Assembly (NCBI GenBank): GCA_013331225.1
Contig: DUGV01000204.1
Location: 1 to 6,540, forward strand
Direction of reading: 5' to 3'
Source of the DNA: Methanolinea sp.
GTDB lineage: Archaea > Halobacteriota > Methanomicrobia > Methanomicrobiales > Methanospirillaceae
Length of the DNA: 6,540 nucleotides
In this document: positions 5,923 to 6,540 of the stretch, one piece after another
Position numbering within the stretch: position 1 is the stretch's first letter
Layout: each line of letters starts with the position of its first letter
The notes under the pieces: model-generated
Seen by the model: the letters and a program-made list of their open reading frames with translations, nothing else
Databases searched by the model: none
What the model was told of the DNA's origin: nothing
Translations under genes and position numbers: made by a program

Positions 5923-6540
5923 TCATTCCTCATCACAGAGCGCCTGCTCCCTTACGATTGCAAAGGCCTCGGCAGGCGAATTGATCCGGGTCACACTCCC
6001 TTCCTTCATGATGGAGAATGATGTGCCGATCTGCTCCGCCTCCCATGGGTCATGGGTGATGTAAAGGACCGGGATATTCATTTTCACCAGCACTCGCCTG
6101 AAAAGGGGAAGGATATGCTCTTTCTTAGCCCGGTCCACCTCGGTGATGGGCTCGTCGAGGAGCATCGCCCTGGGCATGGAGGTCAGGGCGCGTGCAAGGG
6201 CAACGCGGCTCCGGTATCCCCCCGAGAGCTCGCGGGGTTTCCTCTCAAGGTAGGGGTCCAGTGCCAGAAGGTCCACCATCTGGTGAAACGTCTCTTCAGA
6301 TCCCCTCTTATGGCGGAGGGAATAGAGGATGTTCTCCTTCACCGTGAGGTGATTGAAGAGCGCCGTATGCTGTGGGACGTATCCGATATAACGCTCCTCC
6401 GGAGGGAACAACGTGACGTCCCTCCCGTCAATCCTGACCCGTCCCTTGTCTGGCGTAAGAAGCCCTGTGAGGATCTTGAGAAGGGTGGTCTTTCCGCTCC
6501 CGTTCAGCCCTATCAGGACCTGAAGCTCTCCGGGAGAGAC
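5923..6540 (-). CDS. ABC transporter ATP-binding protein, molybdate/tungstate-type (5' end cut off)
   Basis: The frame stays open to the window edge, so the visible 205 residues lack the first part, probably about 25-30 residues. The ATPase powers an importer from the cytoplasmic side. Walker A GLNGSGKTT is at visible 11-19. LFPPEERYIGYVPQ ends in the Q-loop Gln57 and is followed by HTALFNHLTVKENI, a phrase typical of the ModC/WtpC/CysA/PotA group. The signature motif is LSGGYRSRVALARAL from 105, Walker B is AMLLDE with Asp129/Glu130, and the D-loop ends in Asp136. The H-loop is THD with His163. The signature reads LSGGY, not LSGGQ. The protein ends soon after the H-loop and has no C-terminal TOBE-like regulatory domain. 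A TTG at 6411 is not the start, because Walker A lies upstream of it. Substrate is inferred from family resemblance only; binding and permease genes would lie outside. Confidence 0.88.
   Translation of the reverse strand, partial: VSPGELQVLIGLNGSGKTTLLKILTGLLTPDKGRVRIDGRDVTLFPPEERYIGYVPQHTALFNHLTVKENILYSLRHKRGSEETFHQMVDLLALDPYLERKPRELSGGYRSRVALARALTSMPRAMLLDEPITEVDRAKKEHILPLFRRVLVKMNIPVLYITHDPWEAEQIGTSFSIMKEGSVTRINSPAEAFAIVREQALCDEE

Noticed and set aside
6409..6411. TTG at 6411 as the start of the ABC ATPase
   Set aside because: The frame continues upstream with an intact Walker A (GLNGSGKTT), so the gene starts beyond the window edge.

Overview
The window is a GC-rich piece of what looks like a euryarchaeal chromosome, most likely a methanogen of the Methanomicrobiales type. 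The archaeal call is inference. It rests on the style of the protein sequences, strong Shine-Dalgarno sites matching GGAGGTG, oligo-T terminators without stable hairpins, a possible TATA box placed for a leaderless transcript, and heavy use of AGG/ATA/GGG codons. No rRNA or methanogenesis marker is present to prove it.

Positions 1-4972 (+ strand) hold a tryptophan biosynthesis operon in the order trpE(3' end)-trpG-trpD-trpC-trpF-trpB-trpA. All six complete genes and the trpE tail are read the same way, and every junction overlaps by 1 to 8 nt. Together they encode the route from chorismate and glutamine through anthranilate, phosphoribosylanthranilate, CdRP and indole-glycerol phosphate to tryptophan. 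TrpE/TrpG form anthranilate synthase and TrpA/TrpB form tryptophan synthase. Promoter and leader lie upstream of the window, so regulation cannot be read here. A T7 tract just past trpA is the likely terminator.

Positions 4981-5721 (- strand) encode a SagB-type nitroreductase-family flavoprotein that converges on trpA with only 8 nt between stop codons. Positions 5722-5922 are an AT-richer intergenic stretch with a candidate promoter for the nitroreductase and an oligo-T terminator for the next gene. Positions 5923-6540 (- strand) hold the C-terminal 205 residues of an ABC transporter ATPase of the molybdate/tungstate/sulfate/polyamine import group. It is cut by the window edge.

I see no mobile element, CRISPR, RNA gene or evidently new system. 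The points worth a second look are residue substitutions at normally conserved sites in TrpD, TrpA, TrpF and the ABC ATPase signature motif, the stand-alone SagB-like protein, and the compact convergent end of the operon.
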